NCBI GenBank assembly: GCA_934045905.1
Contig: OW203762.1
Span: 9,548,001-9,612,000 of the forward strand
Direction of reading: 5' to 3'
Length of the DNA: 64,000 nt
Source of the DNA: Leuctra nigra
Lineage: Eukaryota; Arthropoda; Insecta; Plecoptera; Leuctridae
Both the position numbers and the translations under genes were made by a program. The notes below the pieces were generated by a model that did not search any database, was not told where the DNA came from, and saw only the letters and a program-made list of their open reading frames with translations. Shown here in pieces: positions 33,601 through 38,617 of the stretch. Within the stretch, counting starts at the first letter, position 1; every line of letters starts with the position of its first letter.

Positions 33601-33773
33601 GGCGGCAACAAGCGCAAGCTGAGCACCGCCATGGCGCTGATCGGCAATCCGCCACTGGTCTTCCTCGACGAGCCGACCTCCGGGGTGGATCCAGTGGCGC
33701 GCAGGAACCTGTGGACAGTGTTGAGGCTCGTGCAAGAGTCGGGTGACCGCGCCATCGTCCTCACCACTCACAG
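483..33773 (+). CDS. Gene A: ABCA-type (ABCA1/ABCA3-like) lipid transporter, 16 exons visible, both ends missing
   Basis: Full-size ABC transporters of subfamily A export or flip lipids across membranes using two transmembrane and two nucleotide-binding domains. I joined 16 exons by consensus splice sites and frame: 483-650, 779-963, 1498-1747, 2034-2188, 3255-3621, 4393-4643, 7928-8113, 8973-9136, 15214-15511, 18244-18529, 24239-24364, 27758-27967, 31332-31538, 32176-32399, 33341-33488 and 33560-33773. They give about 1,146 codons without a stop. NBD1 has [17 protein letters not shown] and [15 protein letters not shown]2 has [17 protein letters not shown] and [15 protein letters not shown]1 starts upstream of the window, and the C-terminal exon seen in gene B (63753-63978) has no counterpart before the gap. 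Introns are crowded with transposons. The family is certain; the member of the family and the lipid substrate are not. Confidence 0.93.
779..963 (+). CDS. Gene A exon: end of TMD1
   Basis: Acceptor gctcgtag, donor gtaagc. It carries the last helix of TMD1 and the ABCA-typical motif [12 protein letters not shown] that leads into the NBD1 linker. It is 185 nt with the same phases as 52031-52215 in gene B. Confidence 0.92.
1178..1410 (-). mobile_element. LINE 3' end fragment with a long (GAA)n tail
   Basis: On the minus strand, 1410 back to 1316 reads as the C-terminal tail of a LINE ORF2 with the motif [13 protein letters not shown] pure GAA microsatellite of about 46 units (TTC on the plus strand, 1178-1315) follows directly and acts as the 3' tail. 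The poly-Lys and poly-Phe ORFs here are only the microsatellite in translation. Confidence 0.65.
1498..1747 (+). CDS. Gene A exon: linker and NBD1 Walker A
   Basis: Acceptor ttcctag, donor gtaact. It encodes an acidic linker and the start of NBD1, with [15 protein letters not shown] and Walker [15 protein letters not shown]. It is 250 nt, phase 0 to 1. It is almost identical in nucleotides to gene B 53746-53998 in its second half. Confidence 0.96.
1748..2033 (+). other. Gene A intron without recognised element
   Basis: AT-rich intron. Its first 11 bases, gtaactacagc, are the same as in the matching gene B intron; nothing else is recognised. Confidence 0.6.
2034..2188 (+). CDS. Gene A exon: NBD1 Q-loop
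   Basis: Acceptor gttccgcag, donor gtaaag. It encodes [16 protein letters not shown] and the Q-loop [12 protein letters not shown] of NBD1. It is 155 nt, matching gene B 54258-54412 in length and phase. Confidence 0.95.
2800..3052. mobile_element. MITE with about 60-bp inverted repeats
   Basis: The arms starting ggattccgtccata and ending aatgaatcc share a reverse-complement core around attagcacacggtcttgtgg. A half copy of the same end lies in gene B at about 50700-50784. There is no coding capacity. The remaining intron sequence (2189-2799 and 3053-3254) shows nothing I recognise. Confidence 0.7.
3255..3621 (+). CDS. Gene A exon: NBD1 signature, Walker B, switch His
   Basis: Acceptor ctttgcag, donor gtgaga. 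It holds the NBD1 signature [13 protein letters not shown], Walker [14 protein letters not shown] and H-loop [10 protein letters not shown], so this half should be able to hydrolyse ATP. It is 367 nt, phase 0 to 1, as in gene B 54735-55101. Bases 3474-3615 are identical to B 54954-55095. Confidence 0.97.
3622..4392 (+). other. Gene A intron, no recognised element
   Basis: AT-rich intron sequence. I see no ORF, inverted repeat or tandem array in it. Confidence 0.5.
4393..4643 (+). CDS. Gene A exon: post-NBD1 region
   Basis: Acceptor cttaag, donor gtgaag. It encodes the conserved segment after NBD1, ending [12 protein letters not shown], a typical ABCA ending of this region. It is 251 nt, with gene B counterpart 55523-55773. 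Bases 4414-4531 are identical between the two genes. Confidence 0.95.
4908..5335 (+). mobile_element. Helitron-like repeat (family H), degraded copy
   Basis: It starts gagcgagtgtagcgagcgac and ends acgcgttacacagagcgtt, the two ends shared with the copies at 35554-36487 and 37033-38140. The terminal CTAG of other copies is changed to CAAG here. A 10-bp tandem (ttgagtattt) lies just upstream at 4860-4898. It is non-coding. Confidence 0.65.
5397..7905 (+). repeat. 148-bp minisatellite with 740-bp higher-order structure
   Basis: About 17 tandem units of 148 bp occupy the intron just upstream of the exon at 7928. Units fall into variants told apart by gttcagagcgaacg, gttcagagtttacg and gttcagagtgtacg. 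The variant order (E L V L E) repeats as a block of five, 740 bp, from 5397 and again from about 6137. Each unit includes an acceptor-like ctggaactgcag. The period is not a multiple of three and stop codons recur, so the small ORFs in it are not genes. Confidence 0.96.
7928..8113 (+). CDS. Gene A exon: linker to TMD2
   Basis: Acceptor tgctgtcag, donor gtgagt. It encodes a variable basic linker and the first part of TMD2 ([24 protein letters not shown]). It is 186 nt against 189 nt in gene B 55942-56130, both phase 0 to 0. It is much richer in GC than the flanking intron. Confidence 0.9.
8271..8378 (+). mobile_element. Truncated end of foldback family F
   Basis: It carries only the CTAG end of the family: acagtaaaag..., the gtgagtgtgag stretch, and the terminal hairpin gagcgaccgctc followed by CTAG. 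It matches the last 105 bp of the copies at 27272 and 48222. Between here and 8650 I see nothing else. Confidence 0.7.
8650..8945. mobile_element. Palindromic MITE with one arm end repeated
   Basis: The left arm begins gggacccttacc and runs through acacgatcggctagttgc to a centre at about 8760. The right arm is its reverse complement to about 8866. The outer part of the right arm is then present a second time (8867-8945). It ends about 28 nt before the exon at 8973, right before a tactaat branch-site-like sequence at 8947-8953. Confidence 0.75.
8973..9136 (+). CDS. Gene A exon: first TMD2 helix and start of second extracellular domain
   Basis: Acceptor gtctccctgcag, donor gtaaat. It encodes [18 protein letters not shown] (helix) and [11 protein letters not shown]. 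The initial Met codon is internal, not a start. It is 164 nt, phase 0 to 2; gene B 57570-57724 has the same phases and is nine bases shorter. Confidence 0.88.
9771..11150 (+). CDS. LINE ORF1 protein, 459 aa
   Basis: This is the first ORF of the LINE. Residues 1-60 are rich in Lys/Arg/Ser. Residues about 60-180 are a Glu/Lys-rich segment with heptad character ([18 protein letters not shown]), predicted to form a coiled coil, as in many LINE ORF1 RNA-binding proteins. A Gln run follows at about residue 203, then an acidic stretch. From about residue 275 a folded-looking region starts at [11 protein letters not shown] do not recognise a named domain there; an SGNH/esterase-like fold occurs in some LINE ORF1 proteins, but the active-site motif is not clear here. 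The ORF overlaps ORF2 by 58 nt in another frame. Confidence 0.75.
   Translation: MERNLRSKEKGVLSAKKDKNSRRSRKMDTSLGNEVDKQQVRVKHVSKSKSLLLGPQYDHDFLVTEVKEMREEMKELRNEVKELRKKSEREENEVCEMFGEVIVWEMEMEEKVKHLNEMLCLNERENRVACVQIAVWKEEIEHKNHKILMEIDRLEQENIADQVEEIKRREAECADSMDIRMKGFEEMKEMVDRSGRKEQQEGQQQQQHRRIVTKKKAEKNNTVEGENSMMTENDICIHGQDDQDYEEKEKSQGKRSEENEKSYEEHDDTRSSDSGLRTQSILLVGDVSGSEAWVFSLGEGCYVRRDPGIRIREMSARIEEGYYEKHSNLKKVIFQLGNIEVWTRMDNGEIMEDFGGLMEVSRSFFGPNIKIGIVGLLSNYSDYSANLNKGLKKLVKENEGEFIELDFTPGFMMDRRKWAREVGRKLKNMLVEEKVVTKKNVWTQSKRVFRTSWFSRRIL
11093..14209 (+). CDS. LINE ORF2: AP endonuclease and reverse transcriptase, 1,038 aa
   Basis: It makes the nick and copies the element RNA into the target site. 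The N-terminal third is an APE-type endonuclease: [28 protein letters not shown] and SDHRLLV. The centre is a reverse transcriptase with [61 protein letters not shown] and catalytic YADD (YADDIMIW). The C-terminal part has [11 protein letters not shown] and [11 protein letters not shown], then an acidic tail. Endonuclease and RT motif wording resemble the RTE/BovB group, but the clade needs a tree. All motifs are intact. The first Met lies inside ORF1, so translation would need reinitiation or a frameshift. Confidence 0.88.
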   Translation: MDSVEAGFSDKLVFKENIVGRRKRQDNKGRTLDNNEKKISRRRRRQYLLKIGTLNIVTLTNNIEQIVDLMIDKNLDVLGLSETKWKGAGEKMLRGGYKLMWSGGETGKSGVGFVVSSAYKEKVLEIERRSDRLIKMKLAIDKNIVELVQVYAPQTLRPKEEKDKFWEELEDLVELKDVLIIGDFNAMVGMDRTGCELVLGPHGWGRTNVEGKKMIEWCSSLNLKIANTWFVKKKDKMITRVGRGQNGTVLESVIDYVCVSRSMDRYLLDVEAVSSGTVISDHRLLVTKMRVERRGKGNRNTGVKRIKTWKLQEEAVKEDFCRRITEQVPIGEIQDVEVEWYGFKSIMVAVAEEVCGRSSGKRKEKETPWWNKRVKAVVEEKKLAWMKKVHDNSEENVRAYKAAKILVKSIVEEEKRKTMEVLADKLERDYDGSKKMLYNMVGMRRRDNEVQSVMKLEDGTVTNKPEELKNIWRDYFKNLLKGDEEREDTDADVREVDAQLIGVNDRYVKEAPSRVEVKNVIKRMKNGKATGIDEINVEMLKAAGDEGAEWLRRVIHAAWMECKIPEDWGRGIITPIFKKGDRKLAGNYRGITIISQAAKIYEKILERRLMLYLEEKIREEQYGFRRGRSTIDLVFALRQLMESRWEEGSITRMVFLDLEKAYDRLPREMVWKCLKRKEVCGELIQKIKSTYKNSWSCVQCSVGRTEWFQVNEGLKQGSVLSPTLFGVVMDEMVREVENDEVEGRDSKTFIYADDIMIWSESEDEIQLKVDKWNCVTEKYGLHISREKSETLCMDRGKKARCKIGIQGAMLQEREEFKYLGSVVTRDGKVEREIKKRRAAAESFYQCVRKLLWKEGIPMRCKLLIYKLYYIPILTYGAVTWPMGRREIAEIQASQMKFLRGVAGVTKLDKIRSKKIRQDLGVEKLSLKISRERLRWFGHMKRMGEERIPRREFEKGRQVKKKKAGRPRTKWMDSIEEDVAERGEDWRRVEGEKWWEDVERWNELVERQVEESEESEDDEEEDDGEEVGMAGRLRHPRRP
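14649..14770 (-). mobile_element. LINE 3' fragment with GAT tail
   Basis: On the minus strand a LINE-like C-terminal stretch is followed by a short gatgatgatgatg microsatellite tail (14655-14670 on the plus strand). It is too short to classify. The intron from 14771 to 15213 shows nothing else. Confidence 0.4.
15214..15511 (+). CDS. Gene A exon: second extracellular domain
   Basis: Acceptor ttcgcag, donor gtgcgt. It encodes the TMD2 extracellular loop, with [14 protein letters not shown] and [14 protein letters not shown]. It is 298 nt, exactly as gene B 57851-58148, and starts at the third codon position. Two overlapping frames are also open but do not align to gene B. Confidence 0.93.
15575..15784. 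mobile_element. Short GC-rich MITE
   Basis: The terminal repeats aaggtacgtttacagctcgg and (reverse complement) aaggtttgtttacagcttg enclose alternating copies of gagcgtcgagcgct and relatives. It has no coding potential and stands out from the AT-rich intron by composition. Confidence 0.65.
15923..17102 (-). mobile_element. 5'-truncated Jockey-type LINE
   Basis: Only the 3' half of ORF2 is present, on the minus strand. The stretch starts in the RT domain just before [10 protein letters not shown]; the track Met replaces that Leu-Pro start. It includes the catalytic [39 protein letters not shown] and the C-terminal zinc-like [16 protein letters not shown]. About 370 codons remain open (15923-17035), with a frame break just upstream in 17036-17102. 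5' truncation is the usual result of target-primed reverse transcription. Confidence 0.85.
17176..17454. mobile_element. MITE with about 75-bp inverted repeats
   Basis: The left arm contains aaggctttgtacgagtcttc and the right arm gaagactcgtacaaagcctt. Both arms extend through aaataatttc towards a short centre and outward to aatatcttt. It is non-coding. From 17455 to 18243 the intron shows nothing recognised. Confidence 0.75.
18244..18529 (+). CDS. Gene A exon: TMD2 helices
   Basis: Acceptor after a pyrimidine-rich tract (ctcctctccag), donor gtaaat. It encodes a helix, then [30 protein letters not shown] and a second helix. It is 286 nt against 298 nt in gene B 58577-58874, same phases; the 12-nt difference is at the variable 5' part. 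Confidence 0.94.
18687..18890. mobile_element. Short MITE with imperfect inverted repeats
   Basis: It begins ggggctggattcaaaaagaa and ends as the reverse complement, cgaatccagctcc. The inside is AT-rich with repeated tataactt motifs. It is non-coding. Confidence 0.55.
19357..21645 (+). pseudogene. MULE transposase with N-terminal C2H2 zinc fingers, broken
   Basis: The transposase would excise and insert the surrounding element. Exon 1 (19357-19729) encodes three C2H2 fingers ([23 protein letters not shown]); its donor gtaagt joins 19856. Exon 2 (19856-20172) has [11 protein letters not shown] and CPSSMVVT; a one-base loss near 20088 makes an early stop, while the frame after it ([10 protein letters not shown]) continues the family pattern. 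Exon 3 (20316-21289) carries the catalytic core: [24 protein letters not shown] and [10 protein letters not shown]. The segment after [11 protein letters not shown] is deleted, then an acidic tail (21286-21645) follows in another frame. The product is unlikely to be active. Confidence 0.85.
21690..22600. repeat. About 138-bp tandem repeat inside the MULE
   Basis: Six units share tggcaatttaaatcagaaga and gtgctataatatcatcttg. Spacing is about 138 bp, with one unit shortened to about 121 bp by loss of aaactgatgtaattttt. The outer units are more diverged than the inner ones. It lies between the transposase tail and the right inverted repeat. Confidence 0.85.
22696..22832. mobile_element. Small palindromic MITE nested in the MULE
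   Basis: The ends ggccggtataaccaaagtta and the reverse complement taactttggttattacgagcc enclose about 90 bp. It is non-coding. Confidence 0.55.
23474..24339 (+). repeat. 171-bp minisatellite of intron end plus exon, five units
   Basis: The motif cagcgaaatgg recurs at 23501, 23672, 23843, 24014 and 24185, exactly 171 bp apart. Each unit holds about 68 bp of intron end (ttgaatatcttgcag) and about 103 bp of the exon coding [12 protein letters not shown]. Only the fifth unit continues into the full exon and donor gtaagt. In the others the exon reads into TAA right after the codons for LNF. Units differ at a few bases, such as gtggcgag or gtgtcgag. Confidence 0.95.
24239..24364 (+). CDS. Gene A exon: TMD2 helix
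   Basis: Acceptor ttgcag, donor gtaagt. It encodes a helix with [12 protein letters not shown] and ends [10 protein letters not shown]. It is 126 nt, the same as gene B 59310-59435, phase 1 to 1. It is the last of five copies of its own 5' part; the period of 171 preserves frame, but upstream units stop at TAA. Confidence 0.92.
24383..24853. mobile_element. MITE with inner palindrome
   Basis: The ends aaggtccataaaatc and (reverse complement) aaggtccactaaatc mark it. Inside, 24493-24660 is a strong hairpin with arms ctcggtggctctgctttct and its complement, and a second nested stem, cagggactaaggtgtct. It starts 18 bp after the donor of the preceding exon. Confidence 0.7.
24854..25453 (+). other. 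Intron sequence, no recognised element
   Basis: There is a 114-codon minus-strand ORF (24901-25245), but it has no motif I recognise and no paralog support. I leave it as non-coding. Confidence 0.4.
25454..25673. mobile_element. Possible piggyBac-type MITE
   Basis: The left end cccgcgagtagtcacctggg is preceded by TTAA. The right end, in reverse complement cggtagtagtcacctgggtc, is followed by GTAA. The interior is short and non-coding. The duplication is imperfect, so the superfamily is tentative. Confidence 0.45.
25946..27272 (+). mobile_element. Foldback family F, full copy
   Basis: The element starts with a 400-bp foldback (25946-26345) whose arms run from ccccataaaaaaacactccg inward to cgatgcgccaagtatttttt. 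A body of about 930 bp follows, ending in the hairpin ggagcgaccgctcc and CTAG at 27269-27272. The body holds blocks where an aaaatggcg-like string, acttccgg and tgacgtca stand close together (26565-26850). There is no ORF of note. Confidence 0.8.
27273..27757 (+). other. Intron remainder before exon 27758
   Basis: AT-rich at first, then mixed. I see no repeat partner within the window. Confidence 0.4.
27758..27967 (+). CDS. Gene A exon: TMD2 loop and helix
   Basis: Acceptor catttgcag, donor gtaacc. It encodes a helix ([15 protein letters not shown]), a Pro-rich loop and [15 protein letters not shown]. It is 210 nt; gene B 59537-59812 is 276 nt with the same phases, so the loop is 22 residues shorter here. 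Confidence 0.9.
28018..28176. mobile_element. MITE with about 50-bp inverted repeats
   Basis: It begins gcactgtgatcgtataactt and ends aagttatacgatcccagtgc. The centre is short. It is non-coding and starts about 50 bp after the donor of the previous exon. Confidence 0.65.
28484..28683 (+). pseudogene. THAP-domain exon remnant
   Basis: THAP domains are C2CH zinc-binding DNA-binding domains of P-like transposases and host factors. The stretch reads [17 protein letters not shown], then [14 protein letters not shown], and after a one-base frame change [13 protein letters not shown], followed by a donor-like gtaag at 28684. The two Cys, the FHxFPK core and the final C..H pair are all present. The frame break and the position in a gene A intron point to a transposon relic. 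Confidence 0.6.
28720..30028 (-). mobile_element. Foldback family F, full copy (reverse)
   Basis: It is the reverse of the copy at 25946-27272. CTAG with the hairpin gagcagtcgctcc starts it at 28720; the body follows with a C14 run at 28917-28930 and the ETS/CRE-like blocks (accggaaatgacgtcat at about 29287). The foldback closes it at 29658-30028. It is non-coding. Confidence 0.8.
30167..30298. mobile_element. Small palindromic MITE
   Basis: The arms taggaccaactctggattaa and the reverse complement ttaatccagagttggtccta extend through taactatcgatggttaacca. It is 132 bp and non-coding. Confidence 0.7.
30454..31231 (-). mobile_element. Helitron-like family H copy with a foldback fragment
   Basis: It begins ctaggaaaacgctctgtgta and ends gagacgctcgttccgctcgc. 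A diverged piece of the family F foldback (about 30745-31039) sits inside it. The AT-rich run just before it (30345-30450, gataaagataaagata) is simple repeat. Confidence 0.65.
31332..31538 (+). CDS. Gene A exon: last TMD2 helix and lead into NBD2
   Basis: Acceptor ctaattacag, donor gtatgt. It encodes [17 protein letters not shown], then the charged segment [20 protein letters not shown]. It is 207 nt; gene B 60109-60342 has 234 nt with the same phases. Confidence 0.93.
31539..32175 (+). other. Gene A intron, no recognised element
   Basis: AT-rich sequence without repeats or ORFs that I can support. Confidence 0.5.
32176..32399 (+). CDS. Gene A exon: NBD2 Walker A
   Basis: Acceptor ctttgtcag, donor gtaaat. 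It carries [20 protein letters not shown] and Walker [17 protein letters not shown] of the second ATPase domain. It is 224 nt, nearly identical to gene B 60500-60723. Confidence 0.96.
32686..33190 (-). mobile_element. SINE/LINE-type interspersed repeat with (ATT)n tail
   Basis: An attattatt run at 32686-32706 adjoins a GC-richer unit containing ccttaacgtcccatcc-type and gcagcaactgg-type stretches (ggcttaacgtcccatccgaa). This composition and tail are typical of a retroposed short element on the minus strand. The family is uncertain. Confidence 0.4.
33341..33488 (+). CDS. Gene A exon: NBD2 Q-loop
   Basis: Acceptor gtttcgcag, donor gtgagt. It encodes [17 protein letters not shown] and [11 protein letters not shown]. 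It is 148 nt, phase 0 to 1, as gene B 61146-61293. Confidence 0.95.
33560..33773 (+). CDS. Gene A exon: NBD2 signature and Walker B; last visible exon of A
   Basis: Acceptor ggtgcag, donor gttagt. It encodes [34 protein letters not shown] and AIVLTTH. It is 214 nt, equal to gene B 63360-63573. It ends in a split codon that in gene B continues with [15 protein letters not shown], but no such exon follows here before the N gap. Confidence 0.95.
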
Positions 33774-34491
33774 GTTAGTACAGTAGTAATCACTGCTAGT
33801 ACCATTTTGTACTTCTCTCAGAAAGGTTGAGTGGGAATGCTCTGCAGCTAGGAGTGTCAATAGATCTCAGCCAAATACAAGGGAAGGGATGCTAAGAACG
33901 AGGGGATTTTAAAGTCATCGAGTTAAGTTGTATGATGTCCGGTCTATTATAACTCAAAAATTATGTATTCGCTCTATTCAAATGCCGTATCGCTTCGCAC
34001 ATACACCCGTTTGAAACCATCATTTGAAATATCGTTTTAATGGTATGAAGGTACATACTGTTTATAACGGTCATCATTTTGTTGCCTGCTCCTCTACGTC
34101 CCTCTTCCAGGCAACGCTGGCAATATGGTTATGACATTATGGGTGAGGTTCAAAATAGGAGCTGGTTGGGCATTGACGTCACCATAGGATTTACGGGTTA
34201 AATCAAACTTGCCGCGGCAACAAACGAGCTGAAACCGTGCCCATAATGCCCAAGCTCAAGAGGTTAGACGATCTGATCCAACATGGATGCCTGTATTTCC
34301 ATTCATTCGACTAAATTCGACTCAAGGTCACGCTCAGGTGCTTACGTCATAATGTTAAAAGGATAGGGAAACTGGGCGACCTGATTCAAAAAGGGTATGC
34401 ACCCTATGATTAGGTTATGACAGTAAGCGATAAAGTTGTAGATAATGGTTCAATACTTCAACCTGCACGATTTTTCTATTTCTAGTGGAGC
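33774..34491 (+). other. No recognised exon or element downstream of the last gene A exon
   Basis: I looked for the expected terminal exon (S|MEECEA motif) and did not find it in any frame. The sequence has no evident repeat. Confidence 0.5.
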
Positions 34492-36685
34492 GGTCGCTCC
34501 ACCCAGCCAAGTCGTACTATACACTCACACTCACTCAACATACCGTAAAATCCTAATAAACTGAGCAGACTAAACATTTTTACTGTAAGCAACAACATAG
34601 CACTTTCGGCCTACTGGATCTCAAAATTGGGAAATCTCACATTGTTGCGAAATATTTTAATTTCGAGCTATGGCCCACTCCACCACATGTACCTTATTTG
34701 GGAACAATACGTTATGCCGTTTGCGAGCTGGGGGGCCATGAAAACAGTGAAATTACACCACTTTGATCTGATGATTCTGATATCAGGAAACACCGCTATC
34801 ACCGCCACAGCCTAAACGCCAAAATCGATCGATCTGAAATTTTTACCACATGTGCACTTTTGGCGTCTGAGGTGACTTTTTATATAACCAACCGGTAGCC
34901 GCCATTTTGAAACCGGAAGTACCGTCATATTTCATAAACGGATAAACCGATTGGGACGAAATTAGCGCCAAACGATTCGGACGGTCATCTATATAAAATA
35001 TCAATAGTCGAAATAGACATGCACGAAACCGGAAATGACGTCGAAAAGATGCCAAATCTGACTAAAATCATCTCTCATAACAATATCTACATTTTCAGAA
35101 GGCTTATTATGTTTCATAACATTTATAGATACAAATTTTAGGTGGCAGTGATGTCATCCGCCATTTTGAAAACCGGAAGTGATGTCATGACTCGAGAACG
35201 GCTGGACCGATTGAAACGAAACTTTCGCTATACTTCATAGCATATTATTTATAGCATACACAGTAACAAGCACAACTTCTTAGCAACCAAGTCACAAAGG
35301 CATATTTTTTAAAGGAATTATTGTCGTTAGTGCCACAATATATGTTACAAGTTGTGAGAATGAACTGAAAAAAGGAGTGATATCCCAATAAAAAACACTC
35401 CGTGTAAAAATACCAGCCAAGTCTCTTACTCTAAAAAAAAACAGAAGAAATCTAAAAATTCAGCACTGAAAAGTAGTGATATCAAAAAAATGGCAAGTCA
35501 AAACTTTTCAAAAAATACTTAGCGCATCGTTTTTTTAGTGCATTATAGATATACTAGGAAAACGCTCTGTGTAACGCGTTGATGAGCGAGCACGGACACG
35601 CGCAATACCTCGAACCGAAAATATTTCTATCGAAAACATTATTAAAATGCAATAATTCTTGAAATTCGTCAGACTTGAAGGTATAAAAATCTCCAAATAT
35701 TCCTAAAGTATTAGTCCCAATAGCCATGCAAAGTTTTAAGTTGATCGATTGAACCTTTATGATTAAAATGTTCCTTGTTAAAATTCAAAAATCATAGGAT
35801 ATATTTAAAAAAATATACCATGGGTCCACTCTCATATGATAAAAGTGTGTGTTCTTACACAAAATTAGACGATCTTTTGAACAATCATATCAGTTTCATA
35901 CGTTTGAAAGTTTCTGCCCTAACTACCTTGGAACTATAAAGAGTCGAAGTAGCCGTGATCAACATTTTCGAGAAATTTGACAGATAACACGCAAAATGTC
36001 AGTAAAATGTCAGTAACTTTTGGATTTAAACACAGATAAGTCTGAAAATTGTCAAAAATACAGATAATGTTGGTCCAAATGACCATGCAAAGTTTTAAGT
36101 TGATCGGTCATACGGTTCTAGTTTAAATTTCAAAAATCATATAAAAGATTTTTTTAAATTTTAACCAATGAGAGGATTTGGCTGAAACTTTGTATAATTG
36201 GGTAAAATGTTAGTGGTAATGACTTGTCAAAATTTCAAATTGATAAAACAAACCAATCGAAAGATAATTTTTTTTAAATTTGAACCAATCACGGGATCCC
36301 GTTCAAAAACGATCCCAGGGACCGCATAGAGTACGTTAGTATGTGTACAAAATTTCAGATTGATTGCTTGAGCGGTTTGACCTGGGGTGTAACCACACAA
36401 AAAAACAAAAAAAAAAACAAAAAAAAATGAACACACAGAGAAAGTGCCATAAGAGTACCGTGGTGACGCTCGCTACGCTCGCTCAATTATGTATAGATGA
36501 GTTTATTTGATTTACGGCCTACTTCTATACTATTTATATGCTCGATGCGCCAAGTATTTTTTGAAAAGTTTTGACTTGGCGATTTTTTGATATCACTACT
36601 TTTCAGTGCTGAATTTTTAGATTTCTTCTGTTTTTTTAGAGTAAGAGACTTGCTGGTATTTTTACACGGAGTGTTTTTTATGGGG
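34492..36685 (-). mobile_element. Foldback family F copy split by a family H insertion
   Basis: CTAG and the hairpin ggagcggtcgctcc start it at 34492. The body runs to about 35388, and the foldback arms are 35389-35553 and 36488-36685. The loop, which reads atatattatatgtatggatg in the copy at 62606, is interrupted here by a family H element at 35554-36487. Confidence 0.8.
35554..36487 (-). mobile_element. Helitron-like family H, full copy nested in family F
   Basis: It starts ctaggaaaacgctctgtgta after an A and ends cgctcgctacgctcgctcaa. In the reverse direction it would end in a stem aacgc/gcgtt followed by CTAG and then T, which matches the known Helitron 3' end rule. The interior repeats the phrase ccatgcaaagttttaagttg. 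No Rep/helicase is present, so it is non-autonomous. Confidence 0.7.
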
Positions 36686-36876
36686 ATATACACTTACAGT
36701 TCACAGAAGTCAATAAACATCTAATTACATTTTCGTATAAGCTTTCAGATTTCATTTATTATTAATTTTTGAAATAATGCGGTAAGATTATGTAATAAGT
36801 TTAATTTGTACGTTTCAACCGCTTTGTATCGACCTTCGTAAGGCTAATGACTTAATAACAAGCATTATTTCAATAA

Positions 36877-37032
36877 CTAGGAAAACGCTCGGTGTAACGC
36901 GTTGATGAGCGAGCACCGACACGCACGACATCGCCAATCATAGCACGATCCATTCAATCAAAGATAACTACTATACATTATTTATTACCAATTTTCCTTG
37001 CAACTTTTCATAAACACTCTGGATCAATTAAA
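36877..37032 (-). mobile_element. Family H terminal segment, extra tandem copy
   Basis: A 156-bp stretch beginning ctaggaaaacgctcggtg is repeated head to tail by the next element (37033 onward), differing by only a few bases (cgccaatcatagcacg against cgtcaatcaagcacg). Confidence 0.75.
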
Positions 37033-38140
37033 CTAGGAAAACGCTCGGTGTAACGCGTTGATGAGCGAGCACCGACACGCACGACATCGTCAATCAAGCA
37101 CGATCCATTCAATCAAAGATAACTAACTATACATTATTTATTACCAATTTTCCTTGCAACTTTTCATAAACACTCTGGATCAATTAAATAACAGATTATT
37201 GTACTGATATTTTTCCATCAATCTCTTTGGACAGATATTCAAGCACTTAAAACAGAAATAAGTCTGTAAATTCTTGACCGATTGGGCTGGAAATGTGTAA
37301 AATATGATGTTATCTAGTCAAAACGTTGTTTTCATAACTGTGAAACACAATCCATATCGTAAAATAAATTATTTTAGATAAGGTATACCTATACCTATGT
37401 ATATGAAATACCTACATTACATTTTGACTACATTATGTATTGCAATATGATCCACTAAGAAAAGAATCTGTCTTACATTGATATTGAGAATAGCCATCTA
37501 TAAACTTTGCTTTGCTTCATAGAGCAACCCAGAATGCAGTGGAATTTCTGTTTTGAAATGTCATTTCTGACAGTTATTAAAACTGTCAATAAGTGCATCT
37601 ATGTTCTTGACTGGTAGGGCTGAAAATTTTTAAAATAAGAGACAATGTTGGTCTAAACGACCATGCAAAATATGAGTTTGATTGATCAGTATAATCGAAG
37701 ACCATTTGATAGGTCAAATGGTGGTGTGGCTATAGGCCGTTTTAAATTAAGTATACAAATGTCAGTAAAATCTCTATTACTCTTGAAGCTCATTACAGAT
37801 TTGTAAAAAATCACTTATAATGCTGGTACACATGACCTTGCAAAATTTGGTGATGATCGGTCAAACTATTGCAGTTATATACACAGAGTTTCCTTCATCC
37901 CCATTGCCAAGCTAACTATAACTACACATCAAGTTTCCGATGCAACCAATGGAGCGAACTTGCTGAAAATCATTTTGACCATAACGAGAATAGTAATTTA
38001 AGTTGTGTGAAAAAATTGGCCTGATTCATTACTTCGTTTGGCAGGAGACGTCAAATGCACAAATAAACACACACACACAAAAAAACAGAGATTCGAGCCA
38101 TAAGTTTCAAGTGGAGACGCTCGCTACGCTCGCTTAATTA
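37033..38140 (-). mobile_element. Helitron-like family H, long copy
   Basis: It begins ctaggaaaacgctcggtg and ends gagacgctcgctacgctcgc before ttaatta. It is about 1.1 kb and non-coding, with an acacacacac run at 38070-38080 near the end also seen in other copies. The CTAG end is duplicated just before it (36877-37032). Confidence 0.7.
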
Positions 38141-38617
38141 ATACACATCCAATTGATTTTCCAACTTATTTCCCTCCTAAATATCAAATTACTACTATCT
38201 TTAAAAACAGGAATGTTAATTTCTTATTTATTATTATTTATTCCATCAAATATGTGTTTAAATATTCGCGCCAATACGAAATGTTGCATTTTCAAAAGGC
38301 ATGCCGCACAGCTATACCTAAAGAATGACGTAATTTTTCACCAATAAGATCGGAAGAATATGTGCCCAACTAATACACAAATGCGGTGGAATTTGAAATC
38401 TCGCTCCCGGGTCGAAAATGAAGTCGGGGATGGAGTGGGAATTGCTGTCGCGCATATTGTGAGCTCAACGAACCGAAAAGAGAACAGTTCTCGTAGCTTC
38501 AATGCTTTTGATCTCATCTTAGCTAGCAAATGTCGTTGACTGATGATAAAGTTTTATAGGAGAGATTCAAATCGAATGCGTTTCACTCGAATCCTGAATT
38601 GAGGTTAGACAAGGAGG

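Noticed and set aside
483..33773. Gene A as a pseudogene
   Set aside because: All 16 exons keep frame, splice sites and ATPase motifs. Only the missing 3' end is suspicious, and an assembly gap may explain it.
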